From Xiphias gladius (Eukaryota; Chordata; Actinopteri; Istiophoriformes; Xiphiidae), in the NCBI RefSeq assembly GCF_016859285.1, contig NC_053411.1, forward strand, positions 18,541,222-18,605,221: DNA of 64,000 nt, in the 5' to 3' direction. Below are positions 37,164 through 54,370 of this stretch, piece after piece. Numbering within the stretch: the first letter of the stretch is position 1; each line of letters starts with the position of its first letter. The position numbers and the translations under genes were made by a program. The notes under the pieces were generated by a model. That model saw only the letters and a list, made by a program, of their open reading frames with translations, was not told the DNA's origin and did not search any database.

Positions 37164-38108
37164 ATGGATATAAATACGACGGTCAACTCCTCTTCCTTTG
37201 CTGACGTCTCCCTTCTTCCTCCTGACCACTCCTCCTCAAACTCATCCCTCCATCCTCTCATGAACACATGCTTCAGGTCTACAATTGGCATCGTTGTCTT
37301 CTCTGCTTTCTCCATCACCAACTTCCTCCTCCTCCTCCCACTCTTCATCCTCATCCTCTACCTGGCATACCAGCAATGGAAGAAACGCCGCTACGTCTTC
37401 CCGGCAGCAACAATGACTCATTCTGACCTCTTCATCTATCACTCCATGTTCATGCAGCTGACTGGATTCCTGGGATTCACCCTCTTTTTTTGTGGCGGCT
37501 ACGTCAATCTCCAAGAGATGATGTTGGTAGGGCTCTACATCTGGTCCTTCACCTCCCTCGGACAGGCTCTGTTTCACCTCCTGACCTGTGTGGAGCGCTA
37601 CCTGGCTGTTGTTCACCCCATCAACTACCTGGGAGGGAGACAGGCGGGTGGGGTCAGGATCAGAGACATCAGCATCGGATGTGTTTGGCTGCTGTCCTTC
37701 GGCTGGATGGCTGTAATTTACCAAACCAGCCATAGGCTCATTTTGATCTTGTATTTTACCATTATGGTTTTCTTCTTGATTGTCATCTCTTTTTGCAGCA
37801 TTTCGGTTCTCCGCGCTCTCAAGCGCCCAAGGCCGGGGGAAGTGGGTGGGAACAGGAAGCGGGTTGACCAATCAAAGCAGAGAGCTTTCAACACCATCAT
37901 GGTTATAATGGGAGTGCTTCTGTATAGGTTTGGGGGGAATCTGATTGTAAATGTATTATACAGTTCACCATTGCTGAGCCCCATTGGCATCTGCGTGGTG
38001 TTGTCTGCATTCTGGTTCGACCTGCCCAGCAGTTTGGTGTTACCCCTTCTGTTTCTATACCGGGCAGGAAAACTGCAATGTTGCAAAAAAAACAAGGAAT
38101 CAGGATGA
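37164..38108 (+). CDS. Divergent seven-transmembrane receptor (rhodopsin-like), copy 2
   Basis: A 314-residue protein in one coding exon. The start chosen is the ATG at 37164 in gcctccATGG, a few bases after the acceptor cctcttcag; the upstream in-frame ATG at 37098 lies in the intronic pyrimidine tract. N-glycosylation sites are N4, N8 and N26. TM1 is about 40-68, TM2 89-112, TM3 119-143, with ERY at 144-146 in ERYLAVVHP. The cytoplasmic segment before TM6 contains DQSKQRAFNTIM, nearly identical in copy 1. TM7 reads FDLPSSLVLPLLFLYR in place of NPxxY, and CWxP is absent. The paralogue at 28166-29101 shares the same layout and lengths. Function and ligand are unknown. A candidate poly-A signal lies near 38865. 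Confidence 0.87.
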   Translation: MDINTTVNSSSFADVSLLPPDHSSSNSSLHPLMNTCFRSTIGIVVFSAFSITNFLLLLPLFILILYLAYQQWKKRRYVFPAATMTHSDLFIYHSMFMQLTGFLGFTLFFCGGYVNLQEMMLVGLYIWSFTSLGQALFHLLTCVERYLAVVHPINYLGGRQAGGVRIRDISIGCVWLLSFGWMAVIYQTSHRLILILYFTIMVFFLIVISFCSISVLRALKRPRPGEVGGNRKRVDQSKQRAFNTIMVIMGVLLYRFGGNLIVNVLYSSPLLSPIGICVVLSAFWFDLPSSLVLPLLFLYRAGKLQCCKKNKESG

Positions 38109-38379
38109 GTGTTGGATTAAATATGGCAATATCATACTATAAATTATGATATAAAATCTGGTACTCAAATATTTCAAGAATTCAAACAATTCAAACAATG
38201 ATTTTTAATTTAGTGCTTAAAGGTTGTAAATGTATCTTGAATGACAGCCTCCTTTTCAAGCCAGATTCCTGTGTATTTTTTACGAGTCACCCAGAGCGAT
38301 GTGAAGTTATAATTTAATTTAATTATATTAATTTAATTAGAAGTTTTAATGGTGGGACAGTCAAAGCCACATCTAGATG

Positions 38380-38780
38380 TACAGAATGGAATGTACTGTA
38401 CTTGGTCTTGTCTTTATTTAACCTAAGTATGATTATAAAGGAATACCCGAAAATCATTGCAGACTGAAGATGAGTTAGATCCTGGGTTGAAGTGGAGCCA
38501 GAGACATATAAAAGTGTTTCGTCTGCATAAAAACTGATGTTGCAGGACTAATTAGAAGAATAATGTCATTTATGTATCATGTAAATACTGAGGGACGAAG
38601 GACAGACCCCTGCAGCACCACATTACAAAGAGCAGGGAGCTTGATTCAAGAAAATCAGCCACAAGAATCAATCAGCAGAAACTATCTAGACCCAAGTGTA
38701 ACTTTACGATGGTATCAAATGCTTCTGACAGGTCAATAAAGAGAGTGGAACAAAAATGTTTTGTAATCCAGACTGAAGAC
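38380..38780 (-). mobile_element. Non-LTR reverse-transcriptase remnant
   Basis: On the minus strand, TLFIDLSEAFDTI (reverse-transcriptase motif A) occurs near 38750-38700, followed further along by the degenerate counterpart of LGPLSFTLY and the YADDT position near 38525. The same DNA motif order is seen at 35280-35470. Stops and indels show it is dead. Confidence 0.75.
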
Positions 38781-39828
38781 GTCAGCAATTACTTAAACTG
38801 TGGCTGTTATTGTACTGTCACCCCAAAAGACCAGACTGCTGTGACTCTAGTAAAATCAGTGAGTCAATAAAAGCGTGTAATAGATATATATATAGATTTA
38901 TGTGCGTGTTTGATCAACTGTCGATTGTGAATTATGAATTTCCTGCATTAAAATAGTAACCAGTTTGTTGGTGATACATCTTCTGATGCAGTCTCTTGCC
39001 TATGACAAGGGACGGCAAACAAAAATACTAAAACCAAAGCAATGTTGTGTTTCCCAAAGCACTCCGGTCACGTACGGGAACTATTGTCCATTCAAATTAC
39101 ACAATGGAGACAGATTTACTGCGTGCCTAATGCAAATGTGTGTCTCTGATGTAATCTGGGACTGGCTCATGACTGCAGAAATCACTGAAGGTGTCAGGCA
39201 GCTCACTGAAGGTGATGTGCTCAGAAAGACACAAAAACATAGACTCTGGGTCCTACGATTACTTATAAATTGTATGTGAAGCAGCAGATGGGAGCACAGG
39301 GAGTAATAAATGTAAATTCCCAAATTAACACAGGGACCCCTGTTCACCTTACGTGCCATCTGTAAATACATAAATGTACCCAGAACACAGTACAATCAGA
39401 ATGCGATTGGATTGCTCGAGATTAGATCTGAGCCAGGAGTGAAAAACGTCTGCGCTGTTCGGACGCCAAGTTTTTTGAAACTCCAAAAGGTTGAAAAGTT
39501 TCCCTATCCCACCTCTTCCTGATATCTCAAGCTGCTAACGAGCGGTTCCTCTGCAAAGGAAAAATACGTAGATCCAAAACAACTGCGTCACTTCCAAAGA
39601 CTCGAGGGACTGCTATGACCAACGAGCTACCAACTGAGCTAGTACTAGTACTAGTGCTAAAAAGCTTCTCCCCATGTGCTCGTTTATAACTGTGCTGTAC
39701 GCAGAGTTTAGGGATTTTGAACAGTAACATTAATTTTATCATGATAAATAGCTACAACTATTTACTGTAACTTCTCCAAACACACAAAATAGGAGAGCCT
39801 CTCATCTGACAAAGATGGTGTCCAAGAT

Positions 39829-39834
39829 TTTATT
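39829..39834 (-). terminator. Candidate poly-A signal of the zinc-finger gene
   Basis: AATAAA on the minus strand, about 155 nt after the zinc-finger stop codon. Position and sequence fit a cleavage and polyadenylation signal. Confidence 0.6.
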
Positions 39835-39987
39835 ATAGCCAAGCGTTGAACTTACAAGACTGTTTTCATTGCACAGGCGCCTTTATAAAACTTGAAAAAC
39901 ATCCATTTAAACAGAGGTAAACATAAATATTCACACCCTCCAAGTTCTGTCCAAAGCGAAAGTTAAAAATATGATCGAGTGTCGGTG

Positions 39988-42900
39988 CTACGTTGCACTT
40001 TCTGCCACCAGGTGGCTCTTCATGTGTGTTTTCAGACAGTGGCTCTGAGTAAATGCTTTGTCACAGAGTGTACACTTGTATGGTCTCTCCCCGTTGTGGG
40101 TCCTCATATGAACAGTCAAGTAAGTTTTGCGAGCGCACGCTTTCCCACAAATCCCGCAGACAAACGGTTTGACGCCTGAATGGACTGTCACATGGTTGTC
40201 CAGATTAATCTTGCGTTTAAAGGACCAACCACAGTCCGGGCAGCGGTACGGTGTCTCTCCGGTGTGGACCCGCATGTGAATGGTCAAGGGTCCCTTGGTG
40301 GTGAATCCCTTGCCGCATTCGCCACAGTGGTATGGCTTCTCGTGGGTGTGCGTCCTCATGTGAATCTGCAGCTGCTTGCTCGTCAGAAACATTTTGCAGC
40401 AGACGTCGCAGAGGTACGATCTCTCTCTGTCCGTGTGAATCTTCTCGTGTTGTCTCAGCGTCCCGGGAAGTTTGAAACTCCTCCCACAGATCTGACAGCT
40501 GTGAGGTCTTTCTCCAGAGTGGGTCATCTTGTGGCGGGTTAGGGATCTGTAGTCGCTGAGGGATTTACCGCACACGCCGCAGAGGTGCGTCTTCTTGTTG
40601 GTGTGAGTTCTGCGGTGAGCTTTTAACTGCTCCTTCAGTTCAAACACTTTGTGGCAAGTGTAGCATTTGTGAAGCGTACACGCCTCGTGGATTTTCTGAT
40701 GGTTTTCCAGGGACACCTTTAACGCAAATGCGGCATGGCAAACATTGCATTTGTACGGTCTCTCCCCTGAGTGGGCAGCCACATGCTCATTGAGGCTGAG
40801 CATACTGAGGAAAGACTCTCCGCAAATGTGACAGTCATTAGTTTTGTGGTGACTTTGTAGATGATGCTTCAACGCTTCCACGGACTCTGGATGCTCACCA
40901 CACACTCCACAAAGACTTTCTGGATCATCCACGTGACTCCAGGCATGTTTCACGAAGGTGACTTCTGATTTGTGTAGAGCTCTGCAGACTTTGCAAGAGA
41001 GAGCAGCATCACCGTTTTCAGTCTTTGCCTCAGGGGCCTTGACACCAGAACGTCTGGTTTTTTGTTTCTTTGTCGTCTTTGACTGCAGTTCAGAGTGACT
41101 TTCCCCCTTGTCTGGTCTCCAATTGTCATCGCTGTCATTCGTTTCTTCCCTTTCTTCTCCCTTTTGGCCATCGTCACTAGCGTCCCCTTTAGTCTCGCTT
41201 GCAGAGCGGGCCACAGAGTCCTCAGCTGGTTGTGTTATCCGGCAATCTTCTTCAGCCTCCTCTGTTTCCACGTCCTGCTGTTGTGATGTCGAGCGGCTGG
41301 ACAGAACGTCCACTCTGCGGCCTTGCACCTCCTGAACAGAGCTGCGGTGTGAAACCAGTGAAAGAATTAAGGGGGGTTCTCAAGTGATGTGTTTAAAGTC
41401 TGTCTCATGTTGCTGTAGGTAATACTATATTATATGGCCAAAAGTATGTGGACGCCCTTTATAACGTGCACAAAACTGAAATTTTTCAGTGCTTGGTGAC
41501 ACTCTTTTCGAATTACCTTGTTTGTGGCCCGGTTTCATCACATGTCAACATGGCTGCAGTGGATGAGGACTCTTCAGTGCTGATGTCTTTTGTCCGTAGA
41601 GGATGAATCTCTTCCTCGCTGGCCCGAGGTTCCTTCTGTTGTCCGGAAAAATGAAGAAGTCTGATTCCACCTTGCATCTATAACTTGAATTATAATGTGC
41701 CTGCTTTCAAAAAGGCTTGTGGCCAAAATAACTACAGAATAAGACAAACTACCTTCAGTCTGATAAAGAGAGTTGAGGTCCCCCAGCCTGTGCAGCTGAT
41801 GTTTTTGTGGATCTCCTCCGGTGTCACTGTCTTCAGTTTCAGACGCTGTAATCTCCGTCTCCTGTTGGACGTTAGGATGTCAAAAGTTTTGTTGTCTCCA
41901 GCAAGCTGGGGGAAGTTGGATCTTAGCAGGTCCAAGAAGTCTGCCTCCTGCAGACCTCGAGGACACTTCAGCTTCAGCATCGGACATTTTTTAAGAACTG
42001 ACGAGGGAGAGACAAGCACAATAAAGTGAAAACGCTTTTACCAGTGTCAACTTGAATATGAAAACTGAATTTAAAAATTTAAATTTGTATCATACATCAT
42101 GCATACACAGGCGGGCACTGAAATTTCAACTTGATAATGTGACGACGTTTTAATAATGTCATCGGCTCGTAATTCCCTGCAGGTGGACTGAAGGCTTGAC
42201 AGGTGTTACAACCGAAAAAGCATCACTAATACATTTTATTTTAACGGGGATGAACTATGCTGAAATTACCAGCGATATCTAGTGATTCAATTTTGTTGTC
42301 ACAGATATTTTTGGATTTTTTTCCTCTTTTAATTTGCTTCTTAAAATTACCATTTTTTGAAAGCACTTCGGTCTGTGGGTCCATCAGGATGCGGATCCTG
42401 AGGTCCACGTGGTTCTGAGTTTCCCAGATCTGAGGTCTCCCGGGCTTCCTCTGCCTAAACTGACCTCTGGAGGAAAGAGACCTGAAAAATGAAGACTGGC
42501 AGCAGGTTAATTACAGAAGTCCGCAGCCGCCAATGCTGTAAAAGAAATGCACTTATTCAATTACACCGAGGTTTCATTTTTCATTTGTTTGTAAAATGGT
42601 GTATCACAAAATGAAAAGGAAAATATTGACATTCGTGTTTGAAAACCGATTTCTATCAACATCAAAATGATAGAACTGCATTATGTCTAAAACTGGCATA
42701 ATGATGATGAAACCGAATACGAAAATGGCTTTTTATTCAAAATGTGCAACCTGCAGTTTAACAGGACTTCTGCATTTTAACCACGTCCCAGTTTTAGTTT
42801 GTTTCTGATGAACATTGTCATTGCACAATTAGCTAAAATCAGGACATGATTCAAAAGAAAGTGAAAGGTCCGTTGCGCATTTAATGACATTAGCATTGTG

Positions 42901-44367
42901 GAAGTGCTACGCTGAGGAGTATACTGAAAGTTTTCAGCTATCATTTTAGCAGTTATGATGCCCTTCTAAATGCGACAATTTGAAACTTTGTCATACGTCA
43001 GCACAGCACAAAAGTGGAAACTGAGATTTCTGTTGTAATATTAGCAGCCGTAATGTGGACTCAATGCACCAGTTGTGACTGGAGGGACGTGAATGTTTTT
43101 GGTTTCGAGTCAGTCGGCTTCATACAGTAAAAAACGTGTCAGATAATATTTGGTCTAAACATGAATTTGAGTCAGTGTTGATTCTTTTTCAACACAGAAT
43201 ATTAGAAAGAATTACACCAGAAATAATCCAGTTTTAAAGGAGTAAATTAAAGGAGATGGTGGATTCATTTTTCATAGACACAGCCATATATATTCTGTCT
43301 CACTCTCACGTAGACAAAAATAATAACGATAACAAAAGTTCTTTATGTAGGAACCTTGATTGAGTTCGACTCTTCACATCTTCCAGGTTCCCGGGGGACT
43401 CGCCGTCCTCATCTTCACCCTCCTCTTCCTCAACATGGCCGAGGCTCCTGCTGCGCTTTACACCTGCACAAAAGACAGAGATCAATTTCCATTTCTCACT
43501 GCTGAAAGTTTGGGTGAGTGGAAATTTTAGCAGAAGCGATATTGTTAACTCTGGCTCATTGGAACCAACTCCTTGCAATAGAGGAATATGGTGAGTCTGT
43601 CCAACATGTTCTGCCTTAGCTTGACTGGTCGTAAAATCCTGAATTGGAAGCATATTTGCAAAACTCCGTCACCAAAATCTGGTATTCAAATTTCCGACAC
43701 CTAAAGCTAAATTCTGTATGTGGGGAAGACATGAATCGACACCTTTATCTAAAGCACTGGTGTCTAACCGTAAATTCGGCATGTAAGTTATCCACAAAGC
43801 AGCAAGACACATGGGGAAATAACCATAAATCTGCGGACTTCGGCGATCAGAAGAGCCGCCGCAGCTCTGCGCAGCAGAGAGGACGCTGCACCCGAAAAGA
43901 GAGGAATATAAAGATGATTTCAAATTAAAAAGATAAATTACGAACTCGTTTGTAGATTACAGCAAGGCCGAATTAAAAAGCAGGCCGCCTTGCTCAATTA
44001 ACCGATTTAGGTTTTGTAATTTGATGTATTCTAATTGGTTGATAGTCAAGTACATGTTAAATAACAGGATATTTAAATGCAGTTCGACATCCCCTATCTC
44101 TAAAAACCGAGACTTTGGGGTTCATGGACTTAAATCTGGATTTATATTTTTACGCGAAAATATGAATGACCCACCGGCTTTGTTGAGTGTGACCTGCGGC
44201 TGCAGGAGAACCTCCAGCTGTCTCCTCTGCCGGTCGATCTCCTGCCTGAAGCCCGAAGCCTCCTCCTCGTACCCGGCTACGATTCTGTCCACGACCGCTA
44301 AGATTTCCTGCGAGGCGGCGGCGAGTCTCTCGGTGACAAATCCCCTCAGAATCTCAGCTTTAGACAT
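39988..44367 (-). CDS. C2H2 zinc-finger protein, 12 fingers, teleost-type (6 exons, complete)
   Basis: Minus-strand exons 44175-44367, 43355-43463, 42351-42466, 41753-41997, 41517-41635 and 39988-41341 join in phase to 712 codons including the stop (711 residues). Exon 1 starts MSKAEILRGFVTERLAAA and continues as a predicted coiled helix up to the QLEVLLQPQ segment. Exons 3-4 encode a conserved teleost module (KPGRPQIW..., MLKLKCPRGLQEADFLDLL, TFDILTSNRRRRLQ, KTVTPEEIH). Exon 5 and the start of exon 6 are acidic and disordered. The last exon carries twelve C2H2 units, from CKVC...HAWSH to CTLC...HMKSH; the final eight or so have recognisable HTGE/HSGE-type linkers. It is likely a nuclear DNA-binding regulator; target unknown. 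I chose the first ATG of the conserved MSKAEIL start rather than an upstream in-frame ATG at 44421. Confidence 0.9.
41433..41465. mobile_element. Transposon terminus fragment in intron 5 of the zinc-finger gene
   Basis: The phrase tatatggccaaaagtatgtg is a common terminal sequence of fish Tc1-type or MITE elements (recollection). No matching opposite end was seen nearby, so this is a solo fragment. Confidence 0.5.
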
Positions 44368-46132
44368 TTCACTCCGACTCGCAGCTGCGTCCGCTGCGTT
44401 TCTCCTCATCAACGTAACCACAGTTTAAATATTTAACGGAAAGTGTTAATCGCTCCTTTTCTTGTTTACCAGCTTCACACTTTTCCGGTTTGGGTACGTG
44501 CATAAATGTCATCCGAGTAGAAACTAAGACATTCGCCAAGCGTTCCTTTTCCTTCATTCATCAATTAAAATAAATAAATAGATAAATACAAAATTACATG
44601 AAAATAAAACTAATGAATTTTCAAAACACGTCTTTTCTTCTTTACATTCATATACAAATGATTAAATGAGAATTTTCCACAAGCAACATTTCCTCTCAAA
44701 AAAGGGAAAACTAAGGATTTGAAGAATAAAATGAATGAATGGAAGTTAAACTGAAAACTTTTATATTTTGAGTTTTTTTTTTTAATCCACTCTAAAAAAA
44801 AATTGATCAGAAATCAGCCTTTTAAAAAAAAATGTTATTTTTGTGTAATTGTTCAAAAAGTTTTTCTCGGGTCATTAAAACTCCTAAATTCATAGAAACA
44901 ACACAATGTGCCCTTAATGAGGATGGAAAAAGTATTCATATAAAGCATTTTAACATTGTGGTATTGATATTTTAAAAGTAACAATATCACGTTGTTAAAA
45001 TACCTACATTTAAAATGCCCCTTAAGTAAAAGTACGGAACTACTATCAGTAGTTTCAGTTTTTATTACAGTCATTATTGCAATAACAGACAATAAACACA
45101 GGGGGAAACGCCTGCACAGAGCATCATGCTGTTAAATACACATTTAACGTGGCATAGAAAAAGCAATGGTTTCTCAGAAAGGTCATGTTGTTACCTAAAT
45201 CAGAAAGGTTTACCCTCTCTATAGTGGCCATTTAGGCCAAAGCTTGTCGAGCTGTGCCTGGAGGAAGGGGAGGTGATCTTGTCTAAAATTAGATTTGAAT
45301 TGCATCACTGTGACTGGTATGTTTAGCGGCCAGTAACTCAGTATGTTTCAAGTTTTTGTACGGTGAAATCTCCACAATGAGGTCAAAAAATGACATTGGC
45401 TTTGTCCGCATTTGCTTTTGTTTGCAATCAGCCTCCTGAGCTCCTGCTATGAGAAAGTTTGTTTCAGTTGATTCCATGACAGAGATTGAAACAGGGTCTA
45501 TTCCCACCCTATGTCCTAGGACCCTATTGCTGCCTAGGAGTTCCCAACAAGCTCCCATTACACTTCTGTGTCTACCAGGTTCGTGCACAGATTTCCCAAC
45601 CTCTGAATCCTCAAGAAGTTCAAGAGCAACCCATTAGTTGTCCCTCTGAACTACCAGGAGAAACTGTAGCAGTCAGCAGGGGCTTATCTCCACATCTGAC
45701 AGGCCTCTAACCACGTAAGTGCTGGGTTATGCCTGAAAACAATTAGTTTGTAGAACATATTGTTTGACAGCTTTGGAAGACAAAGTGTTTATAGTTGTTC
45801 CAAACAGCCACACTCGAAGGTGGGCTGAAAAACCAGCCATCATTGAGAAGGGTGTGAGGCAATAGCTGTTGGAGCATGGGGTGAACAGCACACATTTTCA
45901 GACAGTATTTCCTGGTAGACGGTCATAGTGTTGAACTCCACCGTTCACATGAGAAGTGACAGAAATAGTTGTGTAAGAGCTGAAAAAAGAGAGCTAAAGA
46001 GAGAAGTTCAATCCCTGGCTCCTTTCCTGTGTGGGGTGGGTTTGAGTGTTGGATCATGGGTTTCAGAAAGTTACGGAAATGGTCGGACAATTTTTAACAA
46101 TTTGCTGCTGAGCAACAAAACACTGCAGACCT
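44368..46132. other. Zinc-finger promoter region and basonuclin 3' flank
   Basis: The first 100 bases or so next to 44367 form the 5' UTR and promoter of the zinc-finger gene. I searched the minus strand here for a basonuclin final exon (HSAN-type finger signatures) and saw none. A minus-strand AATAAA at 45061-45066 is a possible poly-A signal for the basonuclin transcript. Reading frames at 45289-45588 and 45449-45710 look like chance or decayed repeat sequence. Confidence 0.5.
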
Positions 46133-53212
<7,080 letters not shown>

Positions 53213-54294
53213 GTCTCAGTCCTGCAATCAAAATAGAAACATCAGCTCAGACACCTGATTGGTCGAATGAAACTGAACCTCTGATGGGATAGTTGGACAG
53301 TTCAGCCAATTACATTCGATTTAAATGACTCTTTGTGATAAAACGTGGCTCACATATGAACAAAAGACAAAGCCAATCGTTCACTAATAATGTAATAGGC
53401 TATTATTGGAAATAAATTGATTTTTTTGGATAAAAAAATATTGATTACTGATTTGTCATGAAATCATTCACTAAGAACTTAAGACTCAAACATTAGTTAC
53501 TTCAAAGTATGAGCTGCATAGTTCCTTTTTTTTTCATTAGTTTTAACTGTCAGCTGTTTGTTCATACGTAAAATTATGACTATTATTATTATTATTATTC
53601 CTACTACCAAGTTCTACTTGTGATTTATTATTGTTTTACAGGAAGTTCATTTAGAATTATAAACTCACCTTCTCTTTCTCATCCTTTATTCTTTTGAATA
53701 TTTTAACAGAATTATATTATTATTATTTAAGTAGATTTCAAATTGTTATACTCCATACTTTTATTTACTAGTACATTTTAATATTCTTTTATTTCTTTTA
53801 TTTTATATTCATATATGAATATATCTTATATTCTTATATTTTTGTGTATATTCATAAATGTCTTATTTTTCTATATATTATGTATAATACATTAGTATTC
53901 TCATACTAACCAATGCTTTTTTGATGAAGGGATTTTTCTTAATGATTACCACGTCTAACTTTTTTAAGAAATCATTTCTCATCTTTCTTGTGGCCGTCGC
54001 GGACGTTCAGCGAGTCTAGTAATGATTTTCATCCCCAGATAAAATGCTGATCATCGCTAATCCATGTGAGCAGCTGACTGTCGATGCAGACGCATTTTTT
54101 TCATGTGAAGAATGAGTGAAATAAAAACCTTTACTGTGAAATGATAAATCTACATTAAACTAAGTGACAACGTTGTGCTGGTATGTGTTTCTACTTGTAT
54201 TTCTTTTTTTATACTTTTACTTTAACTATACTTTTTCATTTCTATCTAAATGCTTTTTTTTTATCGTCATGCCGCTTTGACATTTTGTCTCGGT

Positions 54295-54370
54295 GCCTTT
54301 CATGTTTTATGTAAAGCAGTTTGAATTTGCCTTGTTGTTAAAAATGTGCTATACAAATAAACTTGACTCA
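54295..54370 (+). mobile_element. LINE 3' tail fragment
   Basis: The segment gcagtttgaatttgccttg ... gtgctatacaaataaactt is the characteristic end of fish L2-like LINEs. It resembles the tail at 32800-32860. No coding part is left beside it. Confidence 0.65.

Larger units (their letters stand above)
38109..39987. other. Intergenic stretch between receptor copy 2 and the zinc-finger gene
   Basis: It contains a reverse-transcriptase remnant (38380-38780). A minus-strand poly-A signal for the zinc-finger gene lies at 39829-39834. A short tRNA-A-box-like word on the minus strand at 39624-39648 is not followed by a convincing B box. Confidence 0.6.

Noticed and set aside
39624..39648. tRNA-like A-box word on the minus strand (agctcagttggtag)
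   Set aside because: No matching B box, anticodon stem or cloverleaf could be formed; probably a SINE or tRNA remnant.
44193..44367. Alternative exon 1 end of the zinc-finger gene at a CAG|GTCACA donor
   Set aside because: It would leave phase 0, which does not fit the next exon; the GTGGGT donor at 44174 gives the right phase 1.
45289..45588. 99-codon minus-strand reading frame considered as a basonuclin final exon
   Set aside because: It has no zinc-finger signature or other basonuclin feature and no clear acceptor.
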